A stretch of 64,000 nt of DNA, from assembly GCF_900174485.1 (NCBI RefSeq), contig NZ_LT837803.1:1689305-1753304 (forward strand). Direction: 5' to 3'. The stretch's first letter is position 1. Each line of letters starts with the position of its first letter. This DNA comes from Sterolibacterium denitrificans (GTDB lineage: Bacteria; Pseudomonadota; Gammaproteobacteria; Burkholderiales; Rhodocyclaceae). Shown here piece after piece: positions 1 through 9,236 of this stretch. Under the pieces are notes generated by a model. The model was not told the origin of the DNA. It saw only the letters and a list, made by a program, of their open reading frames with translations, and did not search any database. The position numbers and the translations under genes were made by a program.

Positions 1-216
1 CGCAAGATCGTCGCCGAGCAACTGGGCGTCAATGAGTCCGAAATCAAGAACGAATCCGCCTTCGTCGATGATCTGGGCGCCGATTCGCTCGACACCGTCG
101 AACTGGTGATGGCGCTCGAAGAGGAATTCGAGTGCGAGATTCCGGATGAAGAGGCCGAGAAGATCACCACCGTGCAGCAGGCCATCGATTACGTCAATAA
201 TCACCTGAAGAAGTAA
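1..216 (+). CDS. acpP: acyl carrier protein, 3' part (71 residues)
   Basis: Partial gene, cut by the window start; the frame is open from base 1 to a TAA at 214-216. ACP carries growing fatty acyl chains on a 4'-phosphopantetheine arm in type II fatty acid synthesis in the cytosol. The attachment serine lies in the motif DLGADSLD (serine 29 of the visible part). The acidic helix that follows ([18 protein letters not shown]) is characteristic of the family and binds partner enzymes such as FabF. It is followed 128 bp downstream by fabF, the classical fab cluster order. Identity is secure; only the first few residues are missing. Confidence 0.96.
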   Translation, partial: RKIVAEQLGVNESEIKNESAFVDDLGADSLDTVELVMALEEEFECEIPDEEAEKITTVQQAIDYVNNHLKK

Positions 217-344
217 TCCGGCGCGGGCGCAGGCAGGCAGCAGACTGCTGTTGCGGGCCTGACGCCGTATCGCTGCAACACTGAAACGCCGCAACACTGC
301 ACGCTGCTGCAGTACAAAACACAAAATCGCAGAGGGAGAAGGTC

Positions 345-1583
345 TTGGCGCGTCGAAGAGTCGTCGTTACCGGTCTTGGAATCATTTCGCCCGTTGGCAA
401 TGCCGTCCCCGCAGCCTGGGACAACATTGTTGCGGGGCGCTCCGGGATTGGCCGCATCACCCGCTTCGACGCATCGGCATTTGCCTCGCAGATTGCCGGA
501 GAGGTCAAGGACTTCGATGTCGGTGCCTACCTCTCGACAAAGGACGCGCGCCGCATGGATACCTTCATCCATTACGGCCTGGCTGCCGGCATGCAGGCTT
601 TCAAGGATAGCGGCCTCGAAATCACGCCGGAAAATGCCGAGCGCGTCGGCGTGAATATCGGTTCGGGCATCGGCGGATTGCCGATGATCGAGGAAACCCA
701 CAGCGAGTATCTTGCCGGCGGACCGCGCAAGATTTCTCCTTTTTTCATTCCCGGCACCATCATCAACATGATCTCGGGCCATCTGTCCATCATGTACGGA
801 CTGAAGGGGCCGAATCTGGCGATGGTGACGGCATGCACCACGGCAACGCACTGCATCGGCGAATCGGCCCGCATGGTCGAGTACGGCGATGCGGATGTGA
901 TGGTTTGCGGCGGTGCCGAATCGACCGTGGTGCCGCTGGCCATCGGCGGTTTTGCTTCGGCGCGCGCGTTGTCGACGCGCAATGACGATCCGGCGACGGC
1001 CAGCCGGCCCTGGGACAAGGATCGTGACGGCTTCGTGCTGGGCGAAGGCGCCGGTGTCCTGGTGCTGGAAGAGTACGAGCATGCCAGGGCGCGCGGCGCG
1101 AAGATCTACGCCGAGGTTGCCGGCTATGGCATGAGCGCCGATGCGCATCACATGACCGCGCCGGCTGAGGATGGCGATGGCGCGCGCCGCTGCATGGTCA
1201 ATGCCCTGCGCAATGCGCAGATGAATCTCGACGAAGTCGATTACATCAACGCCCACGGCACATCGACGCCGCTTGGCGATATCGCCGAAACCATGGCGGT
1301 CAAGCGCTGCTTTGGCGACCATGCCCGGCGCCTGGTGGTGAATTCGACGAAATCGATGACCGGCCATCTGCTGGGTGCTGCCGGTGGTGTCGAGGCGGTG
1401 TTCTCGACACTGGCCGTGCACCACCAGATTTCGCCGCCGACCATCAACATCTTCAACCAGGACGAGCAGTGCGATCTCGATTATTGCGCCAATACCGCGC
1501 GTGAGATGGAGGTACGTGTGGCCTTGTCCAATTCCTTCGGCTTCGGCGGCACCAACGGCACCCTGGTGCTCCGCCGCATCTGA
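345..1583 (+). CDS. fabF: 3-oxoacyl-[acyl-carrier-protein] synthase II
   Basis: 412 residues, normal KAS II length. It catalyses the decarboxylative condensation of malonyl-ACP with acyl-ACP in fatty acid elongation. The thiolase-fold catalytic triad is visible: Cys164 in VTACTTATH, His304 in [11 protein letters not shown] and His341 in [13 protein letters not shown]. The start is a TTG preceded by a purine-rich ribosome site (agagggagaa); no ATG fits the conserved N-terminus [18 protein letters not shown]. It lies directly downstream of acpP, as in most proteobacteria, and 8 bp before the next gene. Confidence 0.96.
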   Translation: MARRRVVVTGLGIISPVGNAVPAAWDNIVAGRSGIGRITRFDASAFASQIAGEVKDFDVGAYLSTKDARRMDTFIHYGLAAGMQAFKDSGLEITPENAERVGVNIGSGIGGLPMIEETHSEYLAGGPRKISPFFIPGTIINMISGHLSIMYGLKGPNLAMVTACTTATHCIGESARMVEYGDADVMVCGGAESTVVPLAIGGFASARALSTRNDDPATASRPWDKDRDGFVLGEGAGVLVLEEYEHARARGAKIYAEVAGYGMSADAHHMTAPAEDGDGARRCMVNALRNAQMNLDEVDYINAHGTSTPLGDIAETMAVKRCFGDHARRLVVNSTKSMTGHLLGAAGGVEAVFSTLAVHHQISPPTINIFNQDEQCDLDYCANTAREMEVRVALSNSFGFGGTNGTLVLRRI

Positions 1584-1591
1584 GCCGGCCG

Positions 1592-2098
1592 GTGGCTGTC
1601 GTGCAGCTGCCTTGCCGAATCTCCATCAGACCTTCGGGCAAACTCGCCATGCTGCTGTGCCTGGCGCATGGCGGCGTCGCGCTGGCGCTGCTTCTGCTGG
1701 TGCTGGAAAGGCATGATCTGCTGTGGCTGCTGGCCGTGCTGCTGCCGCTCATCGCAGCTTCCCTGGCCTGGCAATTGCTGCGCCTGTACGGCCCGCGCCG
1801 CGTGGTTTGCCTGACGCTGCAGCGGGACGGCGTGGTGGAGTTGCAGTATCACGATGACGCGGCGACGTTCGTGCAGGGACGCGTCGAGTCGCAGACGACG
1901 GTGATGCCCTGGCTGACGGTGTTGCTGCTGCGTTCGAGCAGCGGCCGCCGCCTGTCCCTGACCTTGCTGCCCGATGCGCTGGATGGGGAGGATTTCCGCC
2001 GGCTGCGTCTCTGGTTGCGCTGGATCGCGCTTGAAGCCGAGGCTGGGCGTGATCGGCAGATGTTCGGCAACACCGGCGACATCGGCAACCTGCGTTGA
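1592..2098 (+). CDS. YgfX-like inner-membrane protein
   Basis: 168 residues, GTG start. Two hydrophobic segments near residues 17-37 and 43-60 are followed by a cytosolic domain ending in a segment (RSSSGRRLSLTLLPDALDG, then DFRRLRLWLRW) that resembles the C-terminus of the YgfX/CptA family. E. coli YgfX is a small two-TM protein linked to cell-division effects. The gene follows fabF by 8 bp and converges with nadB, an arrangement seen in other betaproteobacteria. The family call rests on remembered similarity and topology, so the function is tentative. Confidence 0.6.
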   Translation: MAVVQLPCRISIRPSGKLAMLLCLAHGGVALALLLLVLERHDLLWLLAVLLPLIAASLAWQLLRLYGPRRVVCLTLQRDGVVELQYHDDAATFVQGRVESQTTVMPWLTVLLLRSSSGRRLSLTLLPDALDGEDFRRLRLWLRWIALEAEAGRDRQMFGNTGDIGNLR

Positions 2099-2125
2099 GG
2101 CGTACCTGTTCCGGCCGCTTCCGCC

Positions 2126-3718
2126 TCAGTCGTTGCGCAGGCGGCGTGGCGGCCGCAACAGGGTGCGCCGCGCTTTCGGCAGCAGTTGCGGATAATCGCG
2201 GCTGTAGTGCAGTCCGCGGCTTTCGCGCCGCTGCTGGGCGCTGCGGACGATCAGATGGGCGGTCAGCACCAGATTGCGCAATTCGATCAGATCGTTGCTG
2301 ACGCGGAAATTTGCGTAGTACTCGTCGATTTCACGTTCCAGCAGACGGATGCGGTGTCGGGCGCGCTCCAGGCGCTTGTTGGTGCGCACGATACCGACGT
2401 AATCCCACATGAAGCGGCGCAATTCATCCCAGTTGTGCGCAATGACGATTTCCTCGTCGGCATCGGTGACGCGGCTTTCGTCCCATGGCGGGATGGCCGG
2501 CAGACGGCGTGGCTGGGCGGCGAGGATGTCCTGCGCGGCGGCTTCGGCAAACACCAGGCATTCGAGCAGCGAGTTGCTCGCCAGGCGATTGGCGCCATGC
2601 AGGCCGGTACCTGCGGTTTCGCCGATGGCATACAGGCCGGGCAGGTCGGTGCGGGCGTGGAGATCGGTGAGCACGCCGCCGCAACTGAAATGAGCTGCGG
2701 GGACGACGGGAATGGGATCGCGGGTGATGTCGATGCCCAGCGCCAGGCAGTGGGCATGAATGTTGGGAAAGTGCTCGCGGATGAAGGCGGCCGGCTGGTG
2801 GGTGATGTCGAGAAACACGCAGTCGAGGCCGTGTTTTTTCATCTCGAAGTCGATGGCGCGGGCGACGATGTCGCGTGGCGCCAGTTCGGCGCGCGGGTCG
2901 TGATCCGGCATGAAGCGCGTGCCGTCGGCCAGGCGCAGCACGCCGCCTTCGCCGCGCACGGCCTCGGAGATCAGGAAGGATTTGGCGTGTGGGTGATAAA
3001 GACAGGTCGGGTGGAACTGCACGAACTCCATGTCGGCCACCCGGCAGCCGGCTCGCCAGGCCATGGCGATGCCGTCGCCGGTGGCGGTGTCGGGATTGGT
3101 CGTGTAGAGGTATACCTTGCCCGAACCGCCGGTGGCCAGCACGGTTTGCGCGGCGCGAAAGGTCCGCACATGACCGGCCATGATGTCGAGAACGTAGGCG
3201 CCGACGCAGCCGAGTTCGCTGCGTTCGAGCCGGCTGCCGGTGATCAGGTCGATGGCGATGTGGTGCTCGTAGGTATGGATGTTCGGATGGCGGCGCACCC
3301 GGTCGGTCAGCGTTTCCTGGACGGCCGCGCCGGTGGCGTCATCGACATGAATCACCCGCCGGTGGCTGTGACCGCCTTCGCGGGTCAGGTGATAGCCGAG
3401 GTCGGAGTGGGTATCGCGGGTGAAATGCACGCCTTGGCCGATCAGCCATTCAATGGCCTGGCGCCCGTGTTCGACAACGAAGCAGGTGACTGCCGGATCG
3501 CAGAGGCCGGCGCCGGCGGTGAGGGTGTCCTGGATGTGGGCCTCGACGGAGTCGGTCGAATCGAGTACGGCGGCAATGCCGCCTTGCGCCCAGCCGGAGG
3601 CCGAATCCTCGAGCGTTTTCTTGGTGATGATGGCAACGCGCAAAGTGTCCGCCAGGCGCAATGCCAGCGACTGGCCGGCCAGGCCGCTGCCGAGTATCAG
3701 TACGTCGAAGTCGATCAC
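2126..3718 (-). CDS. nadB: L-aspartate oxidase
   Basis: 530 residues. FAD enzyme that oxidises L-aspartate to iminoaspartate, the first step of de novo NAD synthesis; it can use fumarate as electron acceptor, which suits an anaerobe. The N-terminal Rossmann motif is [20 protein letters not shown]. Other fumarate reductase-family blocks are visible: [42 protein letters not shown] and [20 protein letters not shown]. The helical C-terminal domain is complete. nadC lies 50 kb away in this window, so the pathway genes are not clustered. Confidence 0.96.
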   Translation of the reverse strand: MIDFDVLILGSGLAGQSLALRLADTLRVAIITKKTLEDSASGWAQGGIAAVLDSTDSVEAHIQDTLTAGAGLCDPAVTCFVVEHGRQAIEWLIGQGVHFTRDTHSDLGYHLTREGGHSHRRVIHVDDATGAAVQETLTDRVRRHPNIHTYEHHIAIDLITGSRLERSELGCVGAYVLDIMAGHVRTFRAAQTVLATGGSGKVYLYTTNPDTATGDGIAMAWRAGCRVADMEFVQFHPTCLYHPHAKSFLISEAVRGEGGVLRLADGTRFMPDHDPRAELAPRDIVARAIDFEMKKHGLDCVFLDITHQPAAFIREHFPNIHAHCLALGIDITRDPIPVVPAAHFSCGGVLTDLHARTDLPGLYAIGETAGTGLHGANRLASNSLLECLVFAEAAAQDILAAQPRRLPAIPPWDESRVTDADEEIVIAHNWDELRRFMWDYVGIVRTNKRLERARHRIRLLEREIDEYYANFRVSNDLIELRNLVLTAHLIVRSAQQRRESRGLHYSRDYPQLLPKARRTLLRPPRRLRND

Positions 3719-3814
3719 GATGCGATATCCCGGGTACGCGCCTGTCGATGAAAAATGGAGTGGAAATATATCACGCTGGCTTGATGGGCATGCTGTTCCG
3801 GGCGCGGGAATATG

Positions 3815-3841
3815 GAACTTTTTGATGCCCGGACAGTCTTC
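3815..3841 (+). promoter_or_regulatory. candidate sigma-E promoter upstream of rpoE
   Basis: GGAACTT (core gaactt at 3815-3820), a 16-nt spacer and TCTTC at 3837-3841 resemble the sigma-E consensus GAACTT-N16-TCTGA. The site is about 135 bp upstream of the rpoE start in the 259-bp gap after nadB. Autoregulation by sigma-E is normal for this operon. The -35 element is strong and the -10 element only partial. Confidence 0.4.
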
Positions 3842-3977
3842 CGGACAAGTTGTCTGGCGATTGGAGGCGTGAAAGGGTTTATGGGTTGCAGGTGGTAGCG
3901 CCGGGCGGGTTCGGAGGATACATCGGGTATACTTTCCGTCTGGTCAATTCCGCCATCAAGTAGCCAATAAACTCGTC

Positions 3978-4577
3978 GTGAGCGATCGAGAAACTGATCA
4001 AATTCTGGTTGAGCGTGTGCAGCAGGGAGACAAGCAGGCCTTCGGGTTGCTGGTTTCCAAGTACCAGCGCAAGCTGATGCGGCTGGTTTTGCGCCTGGTC
4101 CGCGATTCCGCAGAAGCTGAAGATGTCGTGCAGGAAGCATTCATCAAGGCGTATCGGGCATTGCCCGGCTTTCGCGGTGAAAGCGCCTTCTATACCTGGC
4201 TTTACCGAATCGGGATCAATGCGGCAAAAAACCACCTGGCAACACGCAGCAGACGCCCGCCGACGGTAACGGAGTTTGACAGCGAGGAAGCGGAGACTTT
4301 CGATGATGGCGAGCTGTTGCGCGACCAGAATACGCCGGAGCGCATCCTGATGTCGAAGGAGATCGGTGCCACGGTGAATGTTGCAATAGAGGCGCTGCCC
4401 GAGGATTTGCGCAATGCCATCATACTGCGCGAGATCGAAGGGCTGAGTTATGAAGAGATTGCCAATGTCATGGAATGTCCGATCGGTACGGTGCGCTCGC
4501 GAATTTTCCGTGCGCGCGAAGCCATTGCCGAGAAACTGAAACCCTTGCTGGATACTGCACCGGACAAGCGTTGGTGA
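3978..4577 (+). CDS. rpoE: RNA polymerase sigma-E factor
   Basis: 199 residues, GTG start. ECF sigma factor for envelope-stress genes. Region 2 is visible as EDVVQEAFIKAYRALPGF followed by an AFYTWLYRIGINAAKN block. Region 4 helix-turn-helix is LSYEEIANVMECPIGTVRSR. An acidic linker (residues 97-120) separates the two. It heads the rpoE-rseA-rseB-rseC-mucD operon, whose products control its activity: RseA binds and inhibits it and RseB protects RseA. A possible autoregulatory promoter lies upstream. Confidence 0.97.
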   Translation: MSDRETDQILVERVQQGDKQAFGLLVSKYQRKLMRLVLRLVRDSAEAEDVVQEAFIKAYRALPGFRGESAFYTWLYRIGINAAKNHLATRSRRPPTVTEFDSEEAETFDDGELLRDQNTPERILMSKEIGATVNVAIEALPEDLRNAIILREIEGLSYEEIANVMECPIGTVRSRIFRAREAIAEKLKPLLDTAPDKRW

Positions 4578-4634
4578 GCTGATGAACGTATCCTACCTGT
4601 CTGTTCCCGTATCCCTTTGTGCGTGAGGTGATGC

Positions 4635-5249
4635 ATGATGAAGAGCGAACTTTCCTCCCTGTTCGATGATGAGCTCGCAAGCGAACATCAGTCGACGGTC
4701 GTTGCCGCCCTGTGCACGGATGCGGACTTGCGTGCCGCCTGGCATGACTATCAGTTGATCGGCGATGCCCTGCGCGCGGAATCGCATCCCGATCCCGCGC
4801 TCGATCTGGACAGGGATGTGACTGCGCGGGTAATGGCCGCGCTGCAGCGCGAGCCTGCCTTGTTCGTGCCTCGGCTGCGTACGGATACTGCCACTCCCTC
4901 TCACCGTTCTTCGACGAAACAGACGATGCTGCACTTGGTTCAGGGCGGCATGCGCTACGCGGCAGCGCTTGCCGGTGTCGGCGTGGTTGCCTGGCTGGCC
5001 TTGTCGGCACCGCAAACCTCGCCGCAGATGGCGCCGGAGTTGCTGGCCCGGAAGACTGCGCCGGTAGTGGCGCAGGTGGAGCGGGTGACTCAGCAGCCGA
5101 CTGCGGCAGCGCAGGCAACGGCAGTGGCAAGCGAACCGGCCCAGACGGGTCGTCTGCAATCCTACCTGGTGGCGCACCAGGCCTATTCGCCCGGCAACCG
5201 CTTCGATGGCGGCGCCGGTTACATGCGCACGGTAGCGGCATCGAGATGA
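4635..5249 (+). CDS. rseA: anti-sigma-E factor RseA
   Basis: 204 residues. The cytoplasmic N-terminal domain begins with the family signature SELSSLFDDELASEH and continues with a WHDYQLIGDALR block that contacts sigma-E. A single transmembrane segment lies near residues 111-128 (AALAGVGVVAWLALSA), followed by an Ala/Gln/Pro-rich periplasmic tail. Regulated proteolysis of this protein releases sigma-E. It is 57 bp after rpoE and its stop overlaps the rseB start (ATGA), which indicates translational coupling. Confidence 0.93.
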   Translation: MMKSELSSLFDDELASEHQSTVVAALCTDADLRAAWHDYQLIGDALRAESHPDPALDLDRDVTARVMAALQREPALFVPRLRTDTATPSHRSSTKQTMLHLVQGGMRYAAALAGVGVVAWLALSAPQTSPQMAPELLARKTAPVVAQVERVTQQPTAAAQATAVASEPAQTGRLQSYLVAHQAYSPGNRFDGGAGYMRTVAASR

Positions 5250-6220
5250 AGCGCTGGCTCATCGGCGGCGTCTGCTGCCTGACTCTTGCAACGCCGTTTT
5301 CCGCACTGGCGCAGGCCGCACAGCAGCAGGACGGGTTGTACTGGCTGGGACGGGTCGTCTCGGCGGTCCGCGAACAGAGCTACAGCGGAACTTTCGTTTA
5401 TCGCAACGGCGCGCAAACGGAAAGCTCGCGCATCACCCATCTGGTCGAAAACGGCAGGGAATACGAACGCCTGGAAGTGCTCGACGGCAGTCCGCGCGAA
5501 GTCATTCGCAGCAACGACGAGATCAAATGCTATCTGCCGGAAAGCCGTACCCTGATCATCGAGAAGCGCGCGCGGCAGAGTTCCTTTCCGGTGATGCTGC
5601 CGACATCGCTGGCCGGTTTGACGGAATACTATTCGATACGCAAGGGAGCCATCGAGCGCGTGGCCGAACGCGACAGCCAGACGATACGCCTGGAGCCCAG
5701 GGACGATCAGCGTTACGGCCATCAATTCTGGGTCGATCTGGACAGCGGCCTGCCGCTCAAGGCGGGCACGCTCAATGAGTACGGCGAGACTGTGGAGACA
5801 TTCGCATTTACGCAATTGAAGGTTGGCGCCGTTTTCGATCGCGATGCTTTCAAGTCCAGATTCGATGCGCGGAGCGCTGGCTGGCGCGTGCTTAACATTC
5901 AAACCACCGGCGCGCGTGGTATGGAAGATGCTTGGTCGTTCAAGGTGCAGGTGCCTGGTTTCCGCAAGCTGGCGGGCATGAAGCGCCGGGGAGGTGCAGG
6001 CGATGCGGATGGTACGCACGTGGTGTTTTCCGATGGCCTGGCGGCCATTTCCGTGTTCATCGAGACTTTGCCGGAGCATGTCGAACCGGGTCTGAGCGCC
6101 CTGGGCGCGGTCAATGTCTATCAGCGTGTGCTGGGTAATCATCTGATCGTCGTGATGGGCGAGGTGCCGCGTGCCACCCTGAAGAAGTTCGGTGACGGCA
6201 TCGAGCCGCGCCGCAGGTGA
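5246..6220 (+). CDS. rseB: periplasmic sigma-E regulatory protein RseB/MucB
   Basis: 324 residues with an N-terminal signal peptide (cleavage near ALAQA, residue 25). The MucB/RseB lipid-sensing domain is recognisable from LYWLGRVVSAVREQSYSGTF through the EVLDGSPREVIR block to the C-terminal domain (HVVFSDGLAAISVFIE). The protein binds periplasmic RseA and protects it from DegS until lipoprotein or LPS intermediates displace it. It overlaps rseA by 4 nt and is followed 10 nt later by rseC. Confidence 0.94.
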   Translation: MKRWLIGGVCCLTLATPFSALAQAAQQQDGLYWLGRVVSAVREQSYSGTFVYRNGAQTESSRITHLVENGREYERLEVLDGSPREVIRSNDEIKCYLPESRTLIIEKRARQSSFPVMLPTSLAGLTEYYSIRKGAIERVAERDSQTIRLEPRDDQRYGHQFWVDLDSGLPLKAGTLNEYGETVETFAFTQLKVGAVFDRDAFKSRFDARSAGWRVLNIQTTGARGMEDAWSFKVQVPGFRKLAGMKRRGGAGDADGTHVVFSDGLAAISVFIETLPEHVEPGLSALGAVNVYQRVLGNHLIVVMGEVPRATLKKFGDGIEPRRR

Positions 6221-6230
6221 TCCGGCAGGG

Positions 6231-6707
6231 ATGGAGTCAGGGGGCGGGGTGGAAAACCGTGGAATCGTGACCCGTGTCGAGGGGCCGTATGCCCTGGTCG
6301 AGGTCCGGCCGATGAGCGGCGGTTGTGGGCGCTGCCACGAGGCCGGCGGCTGTGGCAGCAATTTGCTCAATGAGACCCTGCGGCCGCAGAGCATGAATAT
6401 CTACCGCCTGACGAACGAGATCGGCGCCAGGGTGGGTGATGTCGTCATGATCAGCGTTCCCGAAGGCGCCGTTCTGCGGGTGGCCTTGCTGGCCTATCTG
6501 TTGCCGGTGCTGTGTTTGATTGCCGGCGCGGCAATCGGCACTTCGGTTTACGCTGAAGATCGTTTTGCCCTGGCCGGCGCGGTGATCGGCTTGATGGCGG
6601 GCTTGCTGGTATTGCGCCTGCTGCAGCCGCGCCTGGCCCGCGGCGCGGCGCGGATCGGCATGCGTCTTGCCAGTACTGAAGAGCTGCAGATGGATTGCCA
6701 TGGCTGA
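6231..6707 (+). CDS. rseC: RseC/MucC-type positive regulator of sigma-E
   Basis: 158 residues from the ATG at 6231, preferred because ggcaggg lies just upstream and the RseC domain begins at once (GIVTRVEGPYALVEV). An upstream frame opening would overlap rseB with no good ribosome site. The cysteine motif SGGCGRCHEAGGCGS is typical of the family. Two adjacent transmembrane helices follow (about residues 79-99 and 106-125). It is an inner-membrane protein encoded in sigma-E operons; its exact mechanism is unsettled, with links to sigma-E modulation and redox/SoxR reduction in enterics. Confidence 0.9.
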   Translation: MESGGGVENRGIVTRVEGPYALVEVRPMSGGCGRCHEAGGCGSNLLNETLRPQSMNIYRLTNEIGARVGDVVMISVPEGAVLRVALLAYLLPVLCLIAGAAIGTSVYAEDRFALAGAVIGLMAGLLVLRLLQPRLARGAARIGMRLASTEELQMDCHG

Positions 6708-6758
6708 TCGTTTGGATGTTTCGGATCGCTCATGCCCGGAATCGGAATGCAGCCCGCA

Positions 6759-8246
6759 ATGAAAAAAATCCTTCTATTCCTCGGCCTGTTTCTGCTGATG
6801 CCGTTTGCGGCAGCGCAGGCGCGGGACTTGCCCGATTTCACCGAGCTGGTCGAGGCGCAGGGGGCGACGGTGGTGAATATCAGCACCACGCAGCCCGTGC
6901 GCGGCAGTCGCAGCCAGTATGGTCCGTTCGGTCGCCTGCCTTTCGACGAGAACGATCCGGCTTTCGAGTTTTTCCGGCGGTTTTTTCCGCCCGGCCAGGA
7001 TGACGTTTTCCCCGGCCTGCAGACCCGTTCCCTGGGTTCCGGTTTCATCATCAGCCCGGATGGCCACATTCTGACCAACGCCCACGTGGTCGATGGCGCC
7101 AGTGAAATCTTGGTCAAGCTCGCCGACAAGCGCGAGCTGCGGGCCAGGTTGCTGGGCGCTGATGCGCGCACCGATATCGCTCTGATCAAGATCGACGCGC
7201 TGGGTCTGCCGGTCGTCAAGCTGGGCGATCCGGCGCGGCTCAAGGTGGGTGAATGGGTGATCGCCATCGGCTCGCCCTTCGGCTTCGAGAACAGCGTCAC
7301 GGCCGGTATCGTCAGCGCCAAGAGCCGCGTCCTGCCGCAGGAGAGTTTCGTCCCCTTCATCCAGACCGATGCGGCAATCAATCCCGGCAACTCCGGCGGG
7401 CCCCTGTTCAACATGCGTGGCGAAGTGGTCGGCGTCAATTCGCAGATCTACAGCCGTTCGGGCGGCTACATGGGGCTGGCCTTTGCGGTGCCGATCGACG
7501 TGGCGATGGAAGTCCAGGCACAACTGAAGTCGCATGGCCGGGTCGTGCGCGGGCGGATCGGGGTGGTGATGCGCGACGTCAGCAAGGAACTGGCGGACTC
7601 GTTCGGCCTCATCAAGGCGCAGGGCGTGCTGATCGACGCGGTGGAGAGAGACGGACCGGCCGACCGGGGCGGCATCGTGCCGGGCGATGTCGTGCTGCGC
7701 ATGAATGGTGAACTCGTCCGCCAGTCGAGCGATTTGCAGCGCATGATCGGCAGCAGCAAGCCGGGCAGCCGGGTCGTGCTGCAGGTCTGGCGCAAGGGGG
7801 CAATGCAGGATTTCATCGTCAATGTCGCCGAAACCCTGGATGGCCGGGCGCTGGCAGCCGCCTCGGCGCGCGCCGGCAAGCCGGCCGAGCCGCGCGGCCA
7901 GAGCGAGAATGAAAGCGAGAACGAGAACGGAAACGTTTCGGCGATGGACAATCGCCTCGGCCTGCGGCTTGCGGAACTCAGCGCCGCGCAGCGGAAAAGG
8001 CTGCGGGCGTCCGGCGGCATTCTGGTGGTCGATGCGCAGGGGATTGCGGCGGCGGCCGGCCTGCGTCGCGGTGACATCATCCTGGCGCTGATCGTCAAGG
8101 GCGCGCAGACCGATGTCCGCAGCGTGGAGCAGTTCAACGTCTCGGTCGAGCAGATCGGCAAGGCCGCCACGCTCACCTTGCGCGTCATGCGCGGTGAAAG
8201 TCAGACTTTCGTCAGCATCAAGGGACACAACGAGAACAAGTGGTAA
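6759..8246 (+). CDS. mucD: periplasmic serine protease, Do/HtrA family (MucD)
   Basis: 495 residues from the ATG at 6759, which gives a clean signal peptide (MKKILLFLGLFLLMPFAAAQ). An in-frame ATG at 6732 would add nine residues. The trypsin-like triad is His109 (TNAHVV), Asp139 (ARTDIALI) and Ser212 (NPGNSGGPL). Two PDZ domains follow, roughly residues 260-360 and 400-490. They are separated by an unusual Glu/Asn/Ser-rich linker near residue 385. The protease degrades misfolded envelope proteins and feeds back on sigma-E signalling. It closes the rpoE operon core. Confidence 0.95.
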   Translation: MKKILLFLGLFLLMPFAAAQARDLPDFTELVEAQGATVVNISTTQPVRGSRSQYGPFGRLPFDENDPAFEFFRRFFPPGQDDVFPGLQTRSLGSGFIISPDGHILTNAHVVDGASEILVKLADKRELRARLLGADARTDIALIKIDALGLPVVKLGDPARLKVGEWVIAIGSPFGFENSVTAGIVSAKSRVLPQESFVPFIQTDAAINPGNSGGPLFNMRGEVVGVNSQIYSRSGGYMGLAFAVPIDVAMEVQAQLKSHGRVVRGRIGVVMRDVSKELADSFGLIKAQGVLIDAVERDGPADRGGIVPGDVVLRMNGELVRQSSDLQRMIGSSKPGSRVVLQVWRKGAMQDFIVNVAETLDGRALAAASARAGKPAEPRGQSENESENENGNVSAMDNRLGLRLAELSAAQRKRLRASGGILVVDAQGIAAAAGLRRGDIILALIVKGAQTDVRSVEQFNVSVEQIGKAATLTLRVMRGESQTFVSIKGHNENKW

Positions 8247-8259
8247 ACACGGAGCAGGC

Positions 8260-8565
8260 ATGGAAATCCGCTTCAAACTTTACAGCCGCGATTACTGCCA
8301 TCTTTGTCATGACCTGCTGGCGGCGCTGGCAGCCATGCAGGATGAGTGTGGGCTGGCGTTTGCCATCGAGGTGATCGATGTCGACGCCGACTCCACCGAT
8401 CCCGCGCTGCTTGAGATGTATGACGAAAAAGTGCCGGTGCTGGCGGCCGTGACGGAGGACGGCGAGCGCGAGCTGTGCCATTATTTTCTCGACAGGCAGG
8501 CGGTGCTGGCGCATTTGCAGAGTCTGCATCAGGCGCACGTTGGCCATACTGGATTGCGCTCATGA
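8260..8565 (+). CDS. glutaredoxin-like thiol-disulfide protein
   Basis: 101 residues from the ATG at 8260 with a ggagcagg ribosome site. It has a thioredoxin fold with an N-terminal redox CxxC (LYSRDYCHLCHDLL) and the cis-Pro loop KVPVL, matching the DUF836/glutaredoxin-like family. The same gene follows mucD in many betaproteobacteria, so it probably belongs to the stress operon. Its stop codon overlaps the next start (ATGA). The substrate is not known. Confidence 0.85.
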   Translation: MEIRFKLYSRDYCHLCHDLLAALAAMQDECGLAFAIEVIDVDADSTDPALLEMYDEKVPVLAAVTEDGERELCHYFLDRQAVLAHLQSLHQAHVGHTGLRS

Positions 8566-9236
8566 ACGTTCGTGATGAATCCCTGTTACCGCTCGCATCG
8601 CCCGCCGCGCTGGCCGATTGCGTGGCCTGTCCGCGCCTGGCCGACTTTCTGGCGGAGGTGCGGGACGAGCATCCGGATTACCATGCGCGTCCGGTTGCCG
8701 CCTTCGGCGATCCGCAGGCACGCCTGCTGATCGTCGGCCTGGCGCCGGGCATGCATGGTGCCAACCGCAGCGGTCGGCCGTTTACCGGCGATTACGCCGG
8801 CATCCTGCTGTATGAAACCCTGCATCACTACGGTTTCGCCAGTCGTCCCGTATCCGTTGCGGTGGATGATGGCCTCGAACTGCGCGACTGCCGCATTACC
8901 AATGCAGTGAAATGCCTGCCGCCGCAGAACAAGCCGGAACCGGCGGAAATCCGCACCTGCAATCGCTTTCTCGCTGCGGAGCTGCAGGCCGCGCCCGAGC
9001 TGCGCGTCATCCTGGCGCTGGGTAACGTGGCGCACAAGGCGGTGTTGATGGCGTTCGGCATGAAGCAGAGCGCCTGCGTCTTCGCGCATGGCGCCCGGCA
9101 CGCGCTGCCGGATGGACTGTTGCTGATCGACAGTTACCACTGCAGCCGCTACAACACTCAGACGCGGCGCCTGACCGCCGAAAGTTTTTCCGCCGTCTTC
9201 GATGCCGTGCGGGCCGCACTCGAACGAAATGCCTGA
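8562..9236 (+). CDS. uracil-DNA glycosylase, family 5 (UdgB type)
   Basis: 224 residues from the ATG at 8562, coupled to the preceding gene. It removes deaminated bases from DNA. Motif A reads GLAPGMHGANRSGRPFTGD, close to the family 5 form that lacks the polar catalytic residue of other UDGs. The late motif contains a His (DSYHCSRYNTQT). Four cysteines (CVAC near residue 21, then VKC and RTC) have the spacing expected for a [4Fe-4S] cluster. It overlaps uvrC by 8 nt, giving a small DNA-repair pair. Confidence 0.88.
   Translation: MNVRDESLLPLASPAALADCVACPRLADFLAEVRDEHPDYHARPVAAFGDPQARLLIVGLAPGMHGANRSGRPFTGDYAGILLYETLHHYGFASRPVSVAVDDGLELRDCRITNAVKCLPPQNKPEPAEIRTCNRFLAAELQAAPELRVILALGNVAHKAVLMAFGMKQSACVFAHGARHALPDGLLLIDSYHCSRYNTQTRRLTAESFSAVFDAVRAALERNA

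Noticed and set aside
2186..3751. 521-codon frame antisense to nadB
   Set aside because: Covers nadB completely; no ribosome site and no recognisable domains.
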